From NCBI GenBank assembly GCA_963575745.1, contig CAUYUJ010014277.1:79591-143590 (forward strand): a stretch of DNA of 64,000 nucleotides. Reading direction: 5' to 3'. This document shows positions 45,076 through 55,889 of this stretch, piece by piece. The first letter of the stretch is position 1. Each line of letters starts with the position of its first letter. The notes below the pieces were generated by a model, which did not search any database, was not told where the DNA came from, and saw only the letters and a list, made by a program, of their open reading frames with translations. The DNA is from Prorocentrum cordatum. Its lineage: Eukaryota > Sar > Dinophyceae > Prorocentrales > Prorocentraceae. A program made the translations under genes and the position numbers.

Positions 45076-45892
45076 GCGCGGGCCGACGAATTGCGCGAGG
45101 GGCGCGTCCGCGCGCCAGCCGTGCGCCGGCGGCAGAAATAATGCAACCGGAAAGTAGCAGCAGGAGGCTGAGGGGGACAGGGGGAAGGCGATGGAGGAGG
45201 AGGAAGACGAAGGTCAGGATGAATGAGAAAAGGAAAAGAAGCAGGAGCAAGGGCGGGGGGTGATGAGGAACAGAGATGACAAGGGCGAGAGGCAAGGCGT
45301 TTGGGAACCGACGGAAAAGGAAAGGCATGAGGGAAAGGTGGAGGGGGGGGAAGGAGAGAGGACAATATGGGGCCTCCAGGGAGGCAGGCGGGGAAGACGC
45401 GAGATATGCAAAGGGCGGGGGGTGGGAGGGGGAACGACAGAACCTGAGAGTCCTCGCCAAATCCGCCCAGGAGCGCGTTCCCGAAAGAATTTCGAATCGC
45501 GGCCGGTCGCGGCAACGAGGGGCCATCTGGCACCCCAGGCGATGCAAACATAAACATTCCTTTCCTGTTCTCATTCTCGACCTGCCCCCTCTCCCCCAGC
45601 GTCTCGCGCGCGAGCTGTTTCGCCGCGTGAAAACTCTGCGCCGCTCCTGGGCGCTGCAATGGCGGGCGGCCTAGCTTGCCATAAATCCGAACTGCTCCAT
45701 CCACCCCTCGCGTTCTATCCATCCATCCATCCGCCGTGCTATCTCAAGCCCTGTCCGTCCACTCTCCGTGATCGTATGTGCTCATATGCCCCTTTCGCCC
45801 CGTCCCCCCCCCCTTCCCCCCCTGTCCTCTTCCTTTTCATCCTCCTCCTCCTCCTGCTCATCCTTCTCGCGTTTTAGTGCCCCTCCGTTCTC
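45076..45892 (-). other. Possible single exon in otherwise purine/pyrimidine-biased DNA
   Basis: On the minus strand about 45,655-45,540 reads as plausible protein (AAQSFHAAKQLARETLGERG, ENENRKGMFMFASP) and then enters pyrimidine-rich sense sequence down to 45,170 that looks like an intron. I cannot link it to another exon and do not recognise it. 45,720-45,892 is C/T-rich low complexity. Confidence 0.3.
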
Positions 45893-46250
45893 GAGTGTGT
45901 GTGTGTGTGTCTGTGTGTGTGTGCGTGCGCGTGTGCGTGTGCGTGTGCGTGCGTGTATATATATATATATATAATATACGTATATGTGGTATATATATAT
46001 ATGTATATATGTGTGTGTGTGCGTTTATATGTTATATAAATGCATCTCTCCTTCCCCCCCCCCTCCCCCCCCCCCCCCCCCGCCCCCCCCCCGCGCACGC
46101 GCGCGCGCACGCACACATACTCACATACGCACATACGCACATACGCACATACACATACACACAGATACACACATACACACACAAACACACACACGCACGC
46201 ACACGCGCGCCACCCACACCCGCACACGCGCGCGCGCACACCCCGGCTTC
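45893..46250. repeat. GT, TA, poly-C and CA microsatellites
   Basis: A (GT)n/(GC)n tract (45,894-45,955) passes into (TA)n (45,956-46,010), a short GT run, a long C-run (about 46,057-46,091) and then CA/CGCA repeats to 46,240. The 46,251-46,735 stretch has no gene, only GCGCGGGC words and short CATT repeats. Confidence 0.9.
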
Positions 46251-46737
46251 TCGGCGTTACACCAGTTCGGTTTTCGCGCGGGCGTTGTTCCTGATCAAGC
46301 CATCCCCCCGCGCCCGTCGCCGAATCGGGTCATCCTCCCAATCTGTCTGCCCCCCCCCCGCCTTTCCCCCCCCCCTTCCGTCGGAGCGGGTTCGGATTGG
46401 AGGGCGGAAGAGGGGGTCTGCAACAGGGGGTCTTCAATGGGGGCTGAATGGCCCATGTATGCTCAAGGTATCGTTCATGCATGTGAACGGGTACGATTGG
46501 CATCCAATGTTGGCGGTCATTGAGGGCCAGTCGTTCGTGCCCGCGCGTTGCCCGCGCGGGCACACGCGCCGTCCATCCATTATCGTTCATTCGTGCGGGG
46601 GTTCTTGCATATTGCGCGTGGGGCAGCGAAGTGGAGTGCAAGTGTGTCTTGATTGTGCGATTGATGATCGTGTATGTTCCCAAACGATGACTTCTCGACC
46701 CCCAAGACAGATTTGGAATGGGGCCCACTTTTCTCCC

Positions 46738-46960
46738 AAAATGTGAATTCACATTTTCCTTTTTCCCAAAATGTGAACTCGCATTTTCCTTTTTCCCGAA
46801 ATGTGAATTCACATCCTGGCCCCTTTCATAAAGAATCCTACACAAAATTCCAAAATGTGTATTCACATTTTCCATTTTTCCAAAATGTGAGTTCACATTT
46901 TCCTTTTCCCAAAACGTGAATTCACATTTTGCTTTTCCCAACAATGTGAATTCACATTTT
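46738..46960. repeat. Tandem array of a 20-bp perfect palindrome
   Basis: The palindrome AAAATGTGAATTCACATTTT is at 46,738-46,757. Variants follow at 46,768, 46,798, 46,852, 46,882, 46,911 and 46,941, a period of about 30 bp with a TTTCCTTTTTCCC-like spacer. One interval (46,798 to 46,852) is widened by unrelated sequence. Copies 1, 3, 6 and 7 keep the GAATTC centre. Because the unit is palindromic and about 30 bp, both strands read as NVNSHF-type peptides, which is an artefact of symmetry. 46,961-47,800 beyond it holds no supportable gene. Confidence 0.9.
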
Positions 46961-47812
46961 CCCCTGGCCTTCAAGATCCCCAACGCTGAGGCGTTTTGTT
47001 CCGCATGTCAGATTGGCTGGGCAGATTTCGACACTCACCTGACCGCTTTCGCGTGTTCCAGCCTTTTCTTCTTGCGCCCTCAGCGCACGTTGCCTTCGTC
47101 GCCTTTCCCGAGCCCCCCGCCCCCTTGCTTCCTTTCCTTTCAAGTCTCGCGCATGGGTGCAAGCGGGGGGCTTTCATCAGTTCCCCCGCCAACCACAGCA
47201 ATCGAGGATGCATCGCCCATTCATGGCCCATAAAGACATCGTTGCCGGGGCCCTGCGGCCGACCCCCACTTTCACCCTCCAATCGGAGCGGGCAGCTGGC
47301 CTGGCGGCTGGCGGCGCGCCAGCTTTGCAGGCTGAGGCCTATGCGCTCGAGTGGGGATCCATTGGGGCGGAAGGGGGGGGGGGGGTGCGAGGGGGTGGAA
47401 GGAGGAATAGATGGAGGGGGGAAGGAGGGGGGGAAGGAGGGAGGGATGGAATGACGGAGGGAGGGAGGAGGAAGGGCGATTTCTTTTCAGGGGCGGTAAA
47501 AAGTGGAGATTGGACCATGTCTTCGCGAACGCGCGGGCCTGGGTCAACAGCGCTACTCCACGATGCCGCGAACGAGCTGCGGCACCGCCGCCCATTCGGG
47601 CCCCTGAGCTAGGACCTGCTCGCGCGCTTGCCCTCTGCCCCCCCCCCCCCCCCCTCCCAGTCCGAAGAATGCCTGCCCATGCGCGCGCGTTCGAACAACT
47701 TTGCTGGAACAAAGTAGATGCTCGATCCCACCGCGCAGCCTGCGCCACATTTGCTAATGAACCTTTGCCAGTCTGCGGTCTGGTAGCACCAACCCCCCCG
47801 GGGGTTAGTGGC

Positions 47813-50553
47813 GTCTGTCTGGCAAGGTGGAAGAACATGTGGTGCTTGTTCGCCAGACCGCACTTGTACTTAGCAGGTGCCCGTGACGCAGCAAGCTGGC
47901 GCAACGATTGGTTGGCGACCAGCAACCCATCTACAGCAGAAACGAGGCGCCGACACTCAGGCTCAGTAAGGAATTCCCCCTCCCCCCCCTCGGACACAAC
48001 GTCGTAGAAACGCACCAGATGTTTGAACATCAACGCGCGAATTCGTAGGCGAACCTCCCCGCCATCAGGCGCCGCGTCCTGGGATTCCCTCGAAAGGACC
48101 AGGCGCGCGCGCACTAGGCTTCTGGCCTCGGCGGCCTTAATGCTGTGCGATAGGATGGGGGCATCTGCGCGCGGAGATCCCGGGTCCTTCACGATCATCG
48201 AAAGCCGAAGATTCGATAGCCGATGGGGCAAGTCCAGCTCGCGATAAATCTCCTGAATGCGAGCCCGCAACTTTGACACTCTGTCACTGATGCGGAGGTC
48301 GCGCATCTCTTCGTCGATCAGCTCGTAAAGAAGATTTGCAATGGCGCATCCAGCAACAACTAAGTCAACAGCGCGCATGAGATCGATTGCCAAGCACATG
48401 AGGGTAACGCCATCTATACTGAAGAGTAGGTGGTTGGCTACGAGGGCGCGTTCATGCAAAGACCAATGGTTGTCTTCCCCAGTCGCGTTCGCGAAATAGT
48501 TCCGAGGATTGTCTGTCTTGTTCGCCGTGCAAAGCCAACAAAAACGGTCGCCCCCTGGGTGCGGAGTTCCAAGGGGGGTGAAGTATTCGAGGCCCCCTAA
48601 CACCGAATGGGTGAACGCCCTGCATGGAGTCTCCCTATCATATAAAAACTGCCCAGCGACAGCTGCCCTGTCCGAATCTAAAAACCCATTGTTCCAGTCA
48701 GCCCCCCCCCCCCCCCTTTGGAGACACACCCCGCAATGGGGGCGCCCATGGCCGCGGGGCTCGCGCCGCCAGCCGAGCGCAACGACGCCCGCGACGACGG
48801 AGGACACGAAACGACCGCACCTCCAACCGCACCCCCATCGAGGACAGGAAACGACCGCACCTCCAAATTTCAAAATTACCAATCCAAATCGCGAGCCTGC
48901 TAAACAATACCACGAAACAACAGGAATCATTCATGCCCCCATTCGACCCGTCTCTCCCCATCAGCCTTTTCTCATTTCCTTTCATATTGGTCTGGCCCCC
49001 CCCGCGCCCCTCTCCTGCTGCCGCCCCGTTCCCTCCATTCCCGCTCAAGTCTCCCCCCGCGCGCCGCCGCGCAATTGCCGGGCCGCCAGGCCGGAGGGGT
49101 GGGAAGAGAGGCAGCGACAAGTTGAAGGGCGCCTCGGGGGGGGGGGGCGGGGGGGTGAGGGGGGGGAGCAGAAGGGGTGGGGGGGGGCGATGGTGGCGAG
49201 AGAGTGGGGAACGGGCAAGACAGAATGGGGGGGGTGGGGGGGGGGGGGCGGGCGCGCGCGCGCGCGCGCGCGTGCGTGCGCGCGTGTGCGCGTGCGGGGG
49301 GGGGGGGGGCGGGTGGGATTGAGGATGGGCCAGGCGAAGCCGTTCTAATAATAGCGATGACATACATATATAAAACAGATGAAGGAGGAGTTCGTGGGAG
49401 GTATCTATGGACCAGGCGACGCCTTTCTAATCGACAGCGGGGTGCTTGCCTCGCGCTAAAGCGCTGAGCGACCAGGCTAATATTTTCCAAATTTCCCGCC
49501 AGGAATCAGACCCGTGATGCGCTCTCTTAGCGCAGATGCTAAGATGGAAGGAAACCAAGTTTAAGGTGGGCGCCTTCGTCTTCCCCACCGCGCCAAGGCC
49601 AGTCATCGATACTGAGGTCAGGGAGTCCCGAGACAGGAATTCAGCCCCATCCCCAATAACCCGAAGAGGGATCATGTAATTCACCCTTGCGCTCCGATTC
49701 AACGTCCACACGGGGTGCCGACGCAAACGAAGGTCAGACCTGAGATCGTGCATGGGGGGGGCAGGGATGGTAATCAGGGAAGCCAGGGGTGACCACTGGA
49801 GTCCCAACTTGAGGTTTCAGTAATTGAACCTTGAACCATGTCGCAATGCCATCCCTGGGTTGCGACCTTGGCCCCGGAACAGTTGTCTATATTTACATAT
49901 ATATATATATATGTATATCTATACAGATGTATATATATATATAGATATATGCATATGTATAAATAAAGCGCCCACCTGGAGGCGCTCTGCCAAACATTCG
50001 GCAGCTTGTCTACCGCGAATATGGCGTCGAACTCTTCGCGATGATGGCGGCGCAGGCAGCTGAACCACTCGTGCGGCAAAGGGGCCGCGCACTTCTTGGG
50101 CTTCACGCTGGCGCTCTTAATGTCCCAGGCATTGATATCGAACAAGCGCGGCTTCGGTAACTGCGACATTCCGAATTTTACCGCAAGCTCATGGTGGATG
50201 TTTCCTGGTCTCGAGCCCCGAGACCCTAGGGCAGCAAGCGCGTGGATCTCATCGTGAACCAGGCCGTCCAAATGCGCGGCGCGTGCGGTTCTTTGCACTT
50301 CTGTTGCAGGGATCAGCCCCCATGACCATGAGCTCAGTAGTTTCGTGCCAAGTTTGGAAAACCCCGCGGCCTGCGGGCGGATGGGGGCCACCTCGGCCAA
50401 GCCCACTGGGCCTTCGTCGGAAGGGGGGGGGGGCAATCGCCTGGCGTTCTGCTTCTTAGGCTTAGGAAACGCGCCGGCGGAACCTGCAGCCTCGCAGGAA
50501 ACCTGGCGAGCCCTCGAGCCCGAGATGCAAGCTCGCGAAATTGTCGGGGCCAA
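47813..50553 (-). CDS. Dinoflagellate multi-copy family protein (mobile-element-like), multi-exon
   Basis: Exon 1 (50,553-49,976) carries WSWGLIPATEVQRTARAAHL, the RPGNIHHEL region and PHEWFSCLRRHHREEFDAIF. A GT-AG intron (49,975-49,740, phase 2) joins it in frame to exon 2, which has MIPLRVIGDGAEFLSRDSL and WREIWKILAWSLSALARGK, ending near 49,430. A further intron leads to exon 3 (about 48,690-47,813): GGLEYFTPLGTPHPGGDRFC, a CWLC pair, IDLMRAVDLVVAG, and KHHMFFHLARQ. This order matches a large family I recall from Symbiodinium-type genomes (HGDG, DLMH, HHFFxHL motifs). Here Arg replaces the usual His after DLM. Copy number suggests a transposon-derived protein, but no reaction is established. 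The C-terminus after HLARQ is not found. Confidence 0.75.
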
Positions 50554-50643
50554 ACCAACAGAAGCGGTCTACGTAGCGGGTCGGGGGGAAAAGGAGGGCG
50601 GTCAGGAAGTGGAGGGGGGGCGGGGCGGGGCGGGGGGCGTGCG

Positions 50644-50682
<39 letters not shown>

Positions 50683-51609
50683 CGAGAGAGAGGCCGGGGG
50701 CAAGGCGGGGGCGGGGGCAGGGCGGGGGGGCCAAGGTCGAGAGGAAGAGGCAGGCGGCGAGAGCAGGGGGTCGGGGAAAAGGCAGGGAGGGGGTCGGGGG
50801 GGAGGGGGGCGGGGGTAGAGGTCATGAGTTGATTGCTAAAAGAAGCGCAAGTCGAAAATGGTTGGGCGCAGCTTTGGATGCTCGCTTCGTTTGGAGACAG
50901 GTTTTGTCTAAAGGTTCTCAGCGGGCGCGCCCCCCCCCCCCCCCCTCCCCGCGCCCCCTCGGCGCGCCGCCCCCGTTGGCCTCGCGCCCCGGCGTCCGGC
51001 GGCGCAGCAGGCAGCGGCGCGATGCGCCCCCCAAAAAAACGCAAGCAGGAACCTCTCTCTTGCTGCCGTCCCCTCGCTCACTCGGCCTCCACCTGCTTCG
51101 CGCCTTCTTTCCGCCCCCTGCCTCTGCCTTCCCTCCTTTTCCCTTTCGGCCCTCTCTACCTCTCTTCTGAATATTATTCTCCCTCCGCGCCTCCTCCCTC
51201 CTGGGTCTCTCCATCTCTATATATCTGCTAAATCCCGCAACCGGGTGCCCGCCACTTCTAAATGCCTCCACCCGTGACGCGGTTCTGCGTCTTGCTGATG
51301 CGCCGTGCTGTCGTGCCACGCGTAGTGTTGTTGTGCAGTGTGTGTATGTTGTCGTGGCGCATCGTGCAAGTATAGCGCGCGTGTCACACCTTGGCACTGC
51401 GAAGTGCGACGCCGATCCACGCCGCGCCGACGCTGCCCGCGACGGCGGCTCCAAGGTTGACAGGGGGCGGGCGAATACGCGCGGGGGGTGGGCGGGGAAA
51501 CCACTCGCGCCGCGTGCAGCATATCATGCCACGGGCGTCCGCGCGGCGCACGTGACCTGACGCGCGCGCCCCGCCTCCCTCGCTCGCTCTGTTGCTCGGG
51601 GCGGCAGCG
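50554..51609. other. No supportable gene; 38-nt G run
   Basis: 50,600-50,820 is almost all G with some A and C, including an unbroken run of 38 G at 50,645-50,682 that could form stacked quadruplexes or be a sequencing artefact. 50,930-51,200 is C/T-rich. I see no domain in 51,200-51,600. Confidence 0.6.
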
Positions 51610-52881
51610 CTAACCTACTTCGACATCCCCCCGAAGATGTTCATCACCCGGGCCCATCTGCGCCTGAAAGGGGCCGATGTTGGACTTCAGCTTCCCGTTG
51701 TTAGGCTTCTTGTCCGCGGCCCACTCGGCGATGGCACCCCCGTGCTTGCGCAGGGGCGAGAGCGTCTGGGCAGCATGTATAACAAATTGGTTCCGTCTCG
51801 TTCCTCATCCCAAACCTTCCCGCCCTAGCGCGCCCTCCGCCTCCTGCCAACATCCCCCTCCCCCAACCTGCGCGCGCAATGTCCAAAGGACCCCCCTCCA
51901 CGACTGCGCGCCCCCCCCCCGCCCCCCCCTCCTCCCCCCGTCTTCGTCCCCCGACGCGTCAGGCCAACAATGCACGGTGGCGCGCCGAGTGGGCCTGGGG
52001 GAAGGGGGCGGGGCTTCTGAGGGCCCCCCTCCTCCTCCTCCTCCTCCTCCTCCTCCTCCTCCTCCTCCTCCTCCTCCTCCTCTCCCTCCTGGCCCTTCTC
52101 GCCCTCGTCCTCATCCTACTCCTCGCCCCTCTCGTCGACCAACAGGTCAAAGCAGATGGCGGGGGGGGGGGGGGGCGCGGGGTTTGGAGATCGGGGGGGA
52201 AGGGCGCAGGAGGAGGTGGGGGGGCAGGGTGTAGGAGGCGCGAGGTAGGAGGGCGGATGGAGGAGGCAAGGTGGGGGGAGGAGGAGGGGAAGGGGGAGGG
52301 GGAGGAGGAGGTGGAGGAGGGGGGGGGGAGTATGAGGAGGATCAGCGAGAGAGCGTCGGGCCTTCTTGGCCTTGTCGGCAAGCCCCCCGTTCCACTCGAC
52401 CCAGGGCTTGTTGCTCAAGCAGTTCATCGTGTACTCGTTGATCGCCTGTGGCGCATTGTTCTTGTCATGGGCACCCCCGTTCCGCGCCCCTTGCCGTCCG
52501 CGTCTATGCCATATCGCTAGCCTCTCGCGCCTCTCCCCATCGCCACTTGGCTCCGCGTCGTCATCGTACTCCTACATGTTTCGATTCCGCGCTCAGAGGA
52601 TCTTCCACATCCTCTCCCCAGGACACCCGCCCCCCTCTACCCGCCCCCGCCCTGCCCCCGCCCCCGCCCAACCCATTCCCAACCCCCGCTGGCCCCCTCG
52701 CCCCCCGCCCCACCGCGCCCCCCCCGCCCCTTCCCGCCGACGCCGAAAGGCAAGAGAACAAAGGGCTGTCCGAGAATCGCTCTCCGAACACCTTCGCCAC
52801 CTCGCCGTAGTCATCCTCCTCCTTTAATCTGCTCGGCTTGAACGTCTGGGCGTCAGAGTTCATCGCGCGGGGCCTCTTCAT
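51610..52881 (-). CDS. Unrecognised multi-exon protein
   Basis: Four separated minus-strand segments read as good protein. They are MKRPRAMNSDAQTFKPSRL and EEDDYGEVAKVFGERFSDSP (52,881-52,750), GEDVEDPLSAESKHVGV (about 52,607-52,557), NEYTMNCLSNKPWVEWNGG then LADKAKKARR (about 52,470-52,350), and TLSPLRKHGGAIAEWAADKK then SNIGPFQAQMGPGDEHL (51,765-51,613). The TAG stop is at 51,610-51,612. Between the third and fourth lies a G/GGA-rich then (CTC)19 block, clearly intronic. The fourth exon follows a good acceptor (TGCTGCCCAG). The eight bases ACGCTCTC occur at both ends of that intron. I do not recognise the family; the exons could belong to a longer gene. Confidence 0.5.
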
Positions 52882-54831
52882 CTGCTTGTTCTCCTCTCGG
52901 GAAACGTTTTTTTTTTGGGGGGGGGGGCGCGCCGCGCTGCGCTCGCCCCGTGGATCCGCTGCCGACGACCCCTGGGCCCGAAAGCTGCTCCTGGAAATTG
53001 AAACAACACGTCGTACTTCTAGCTGGGAGGAGTCGGCTTGCGGGGGGGGTCGGGCGCGCGGGGGGCGGGCGGAGGCGTCGCCGGCGCCCCGCGCCCCCGG
53101 GGGGCTCCATGTTGGATTTCCCAGGCTGCGCCAAGCGCGCGCGCGTTACTTGCCCGCGCGCACGCATTCGCGCAAGCGCATCCTAAGAAACTATGATTTG
53201 GATCGGAAGCGGGCGACAACGGGCATGGGGCGCCTGTCAAATCTGCTTCTGGGAAGCGGTTGCTGCTGGCTCGACGCGCGCGATATGCATGTAACGACTT
53301 TTGGAGGACGGGCGCTGCGCCGTCCAATCCAACGCGGCAGTGGCGCGGTCCGGGGCGCGCGGCCGTCGCGGCACACGGCGGTCGACGTGGCCGCATGGGG
53401 CGCGCGATCGGCCGTGCGGTATTTGCTGGCCATTCGGCCGACGCTGCCGGGTCGCCCTCAAACAGCCCGCCATGAATACGCAAATGCGCAAGGCGCCAGC
53501 GCGCCGCCAGGATATCGCCCTGAAAACAACCTGTTCACTCTGAACGCCGACCGCGCGCCTCGCTGAACCAGCGAAGTCGCGCGGAGCGCCCGCGTCGCGG
53601 ACCCGCCGCAAAGAACTCGCGGGAAAAAGGCCTCTCTCCATGGGTTCTGGCACCGATTCTGGTCTACTTCCCCGTTCTGGCCGATTCTGGTTCCATCGCC
53701 GATTCCTCTTTTGATTCCGTATTGATTCCGTGCTCATTCTTTTGATTCCGCTTGAATCAGGGGTCGCAGTTGTGCCGATTCTGTGTTGATTCTGTACTGA
53801 TTCCGCGCTGATTCCTTTGATTCCCCTGTGCCCCGGGGACCATCGGGCCGCGGCCCGAGCCCCCGCCTCGGCGGCATGTTTTTTTTCCACGAGCGCGGAA
53901 GAGTTTTGAGGGGGGTGGGGCGGGGGGGGGGGCGGAACGATTTTGGGGGCGCATCGGGCGGCCGAGCCGCAGATTTCCGGGCCCAGTGCGCGCGCCCAAC
54001 ATGGCAGGCGCGGGCGCGCGCGCGAGTTCTCGACCGTCGGCGCTACTGTAAGTTCATGCCCCGCCCCGCGCGCGGGAATGGAAACTTGCGTTGCGGTTTC
54101 CCATTGAACGCGCGGCCGTCGCCCCACATGTTGCTCAGCGCGCAAAACGCGCGAGCAGCATGGGGGGCTTTGCGTTCGCGCATGAGAAGTGCGCGGAACC
54201 GAGCCGAACTGTCGGCGGCGCCCGCCCCTGCGCCGCGCGCGAGGCCATCGCGTCAGCGCGGGGGGCTACAAGGGCCTGGGCCATCGCCCTGGGGCGCGGG
54301 CACAGCGCGAGGCCCGCGCGGGTCTCTCGCGCCAAACATGCGCAACGAGGTCGGCCCGCCCGCCGGCTGGCGCTCGCGGGCGGCGCGACGCCGGCGCCGA
54401 CTGCGAGGCCGACTGGGCCCAGAGGATTCCTGAGAGCCCCGGGAAGGGGCAGCGGGCCGCGATGGAATCGGCGCGGTCGTTGGCGCCCCCCCCGCGCCCG
54501 CCCCCCCCTGCAAGCCGACTCCTCCTACTTCTAGCTGCCGCAAAAAAAAAATGCCCCCCCCCCCCCCCCCCTCCCCCATCCCGCCTGCCCCTCCCCCCCC
54601 CCCCCCCCCCTTCCATCGCCTTTCCAGCGCGGGGGGGGGGGGGGGCCAGAGTCGCAGAATTTGAGGGGGAGGGGAGGGAGGGGGGGCCCAAGCTAGGTGC
54701 GCTCGCGTCATATCTGACGTCCTACCCCTCCCCCCCACCCCTTACCGTGGCGCTGATTTTCTCTCTCTCCGCGGACGCGTGTCGTAGCGGACCTGTGGCT
54801 CCGGGCGCGCGTGCGTAGTGGGTGGTGGCGC

Positions 54832-54862
<31 letters not shown>

Positions 54863-55885
54863 TGGTTGTGGTGGTGGTGGTGGTGGTGGTGGTGGTGGTG
54901 CTCGTGCTGGTGGTGGTGCTGGTGGTGGTTGTGATGGTGGTGGTGGTGGTGGTGGTGGTGGCGGTGGTGGTGGCGGCGGTGCGGCGCGGCGGTGGCGGGC
55001 GGATGGCGACGGGGCCCCCGGAGATTCCAGGGAGGATGGGGGCGGGAAACGCGAGGACGCCAAGACGGGGAGGGAAGCCGTGAGAACGCGAGGAGGGGAA
55101 GACAAACCCTTTCGGCCGTGGCCACGGCCAGCTCCGCGGCCGCGGCCACCTGGGCCCACTCTCAGGCGCCTATCGCCCCCCCCCCCCCGCCCTCCCCCTC
55201 CTCCTCCACCTCGACCTCCCCCTCCTACTCCTGCCCCGCCTCCCCCCCTCCTCCTCCTTCTCCCCCCCCCCCCTCCTCCTCCTCCTCCCCCCTCCTCCTC
55301 CCCCCCCTCCTCCTCCTCCTCCTCCTCCTCCTCCTTCCTCCTCATCGCCATCCTCCCTCCCTCTTCCCCACCTCCCCTCATCCCCTCCTGCTCTCCCGCG
55401 CCCCCGTCCTCCGCCCCCCCCCCCCCCCCGCCCCCCCTCCTCCTCCTCCTCGTTCCCATCCTCTTCTCCCCCCTCCCCCCCCTCATCCCCCTCTTCCCCC
55501 CCTCCTCCTCCTCCCCCTCCTCCTCGCCCCCCCCCTCCTCCGCCTCCACTCCTTCTGCCCCCCCCGTCGCGCCCTCCGCCGACGCCCTCTGCAGCAGGAG
55601 GGCAGGGGTGCCGGGAGGGGGGGGGGGGGGCGGGGTGCGGGGAGGGGAGGGGCAGAAAGGTAGCGTTTCTTCGGGCGAAGTCAAACCATGCCAGGAAAGG
55701 AGGGCAGACGCAGAAGGAGGCAGCAGGTTGAGGCGATGGGCACGACGTGATTGTCAATATCCACAGCAGGGGAGGGCGAGGAGACGATGGATGAAGAGGA
55801 GGAGGGGGGAGTTGAGGGGCGCAACAAAAGGAGGGCGACGATGCGACGGCGGGGGAGAAGGAATAGGAGGAGGATGAGAAGGATG
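52882..55885. repeat. Low-complexity block: GATTC minisatellite, (GTGC)n, (GGT)n, (CCT)n
   Basis: Apart from a few unconvincing frames I find no gene. At 53,680-53,830 a short word, TTGATTCCG and variants, repeats about a dozen times. (GTGC)n runs at 54,836-54,864, followed by (GGT)n to about 54,975. CCT/TCC triplets dominate 55,190-55,560 with GC-rich edges. G-runs and C-runs are frequent at 54,547-54,650. Confidence 0.7.
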
Positions 55886-55889
55886 AGAG

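Noticed and set aside
46738-46960. A repetitive NVNSHF protein on either strand
   Set aside because: The repeat is palindromic with a period near 30 bp, so both strands give the same peptide without implying translation.
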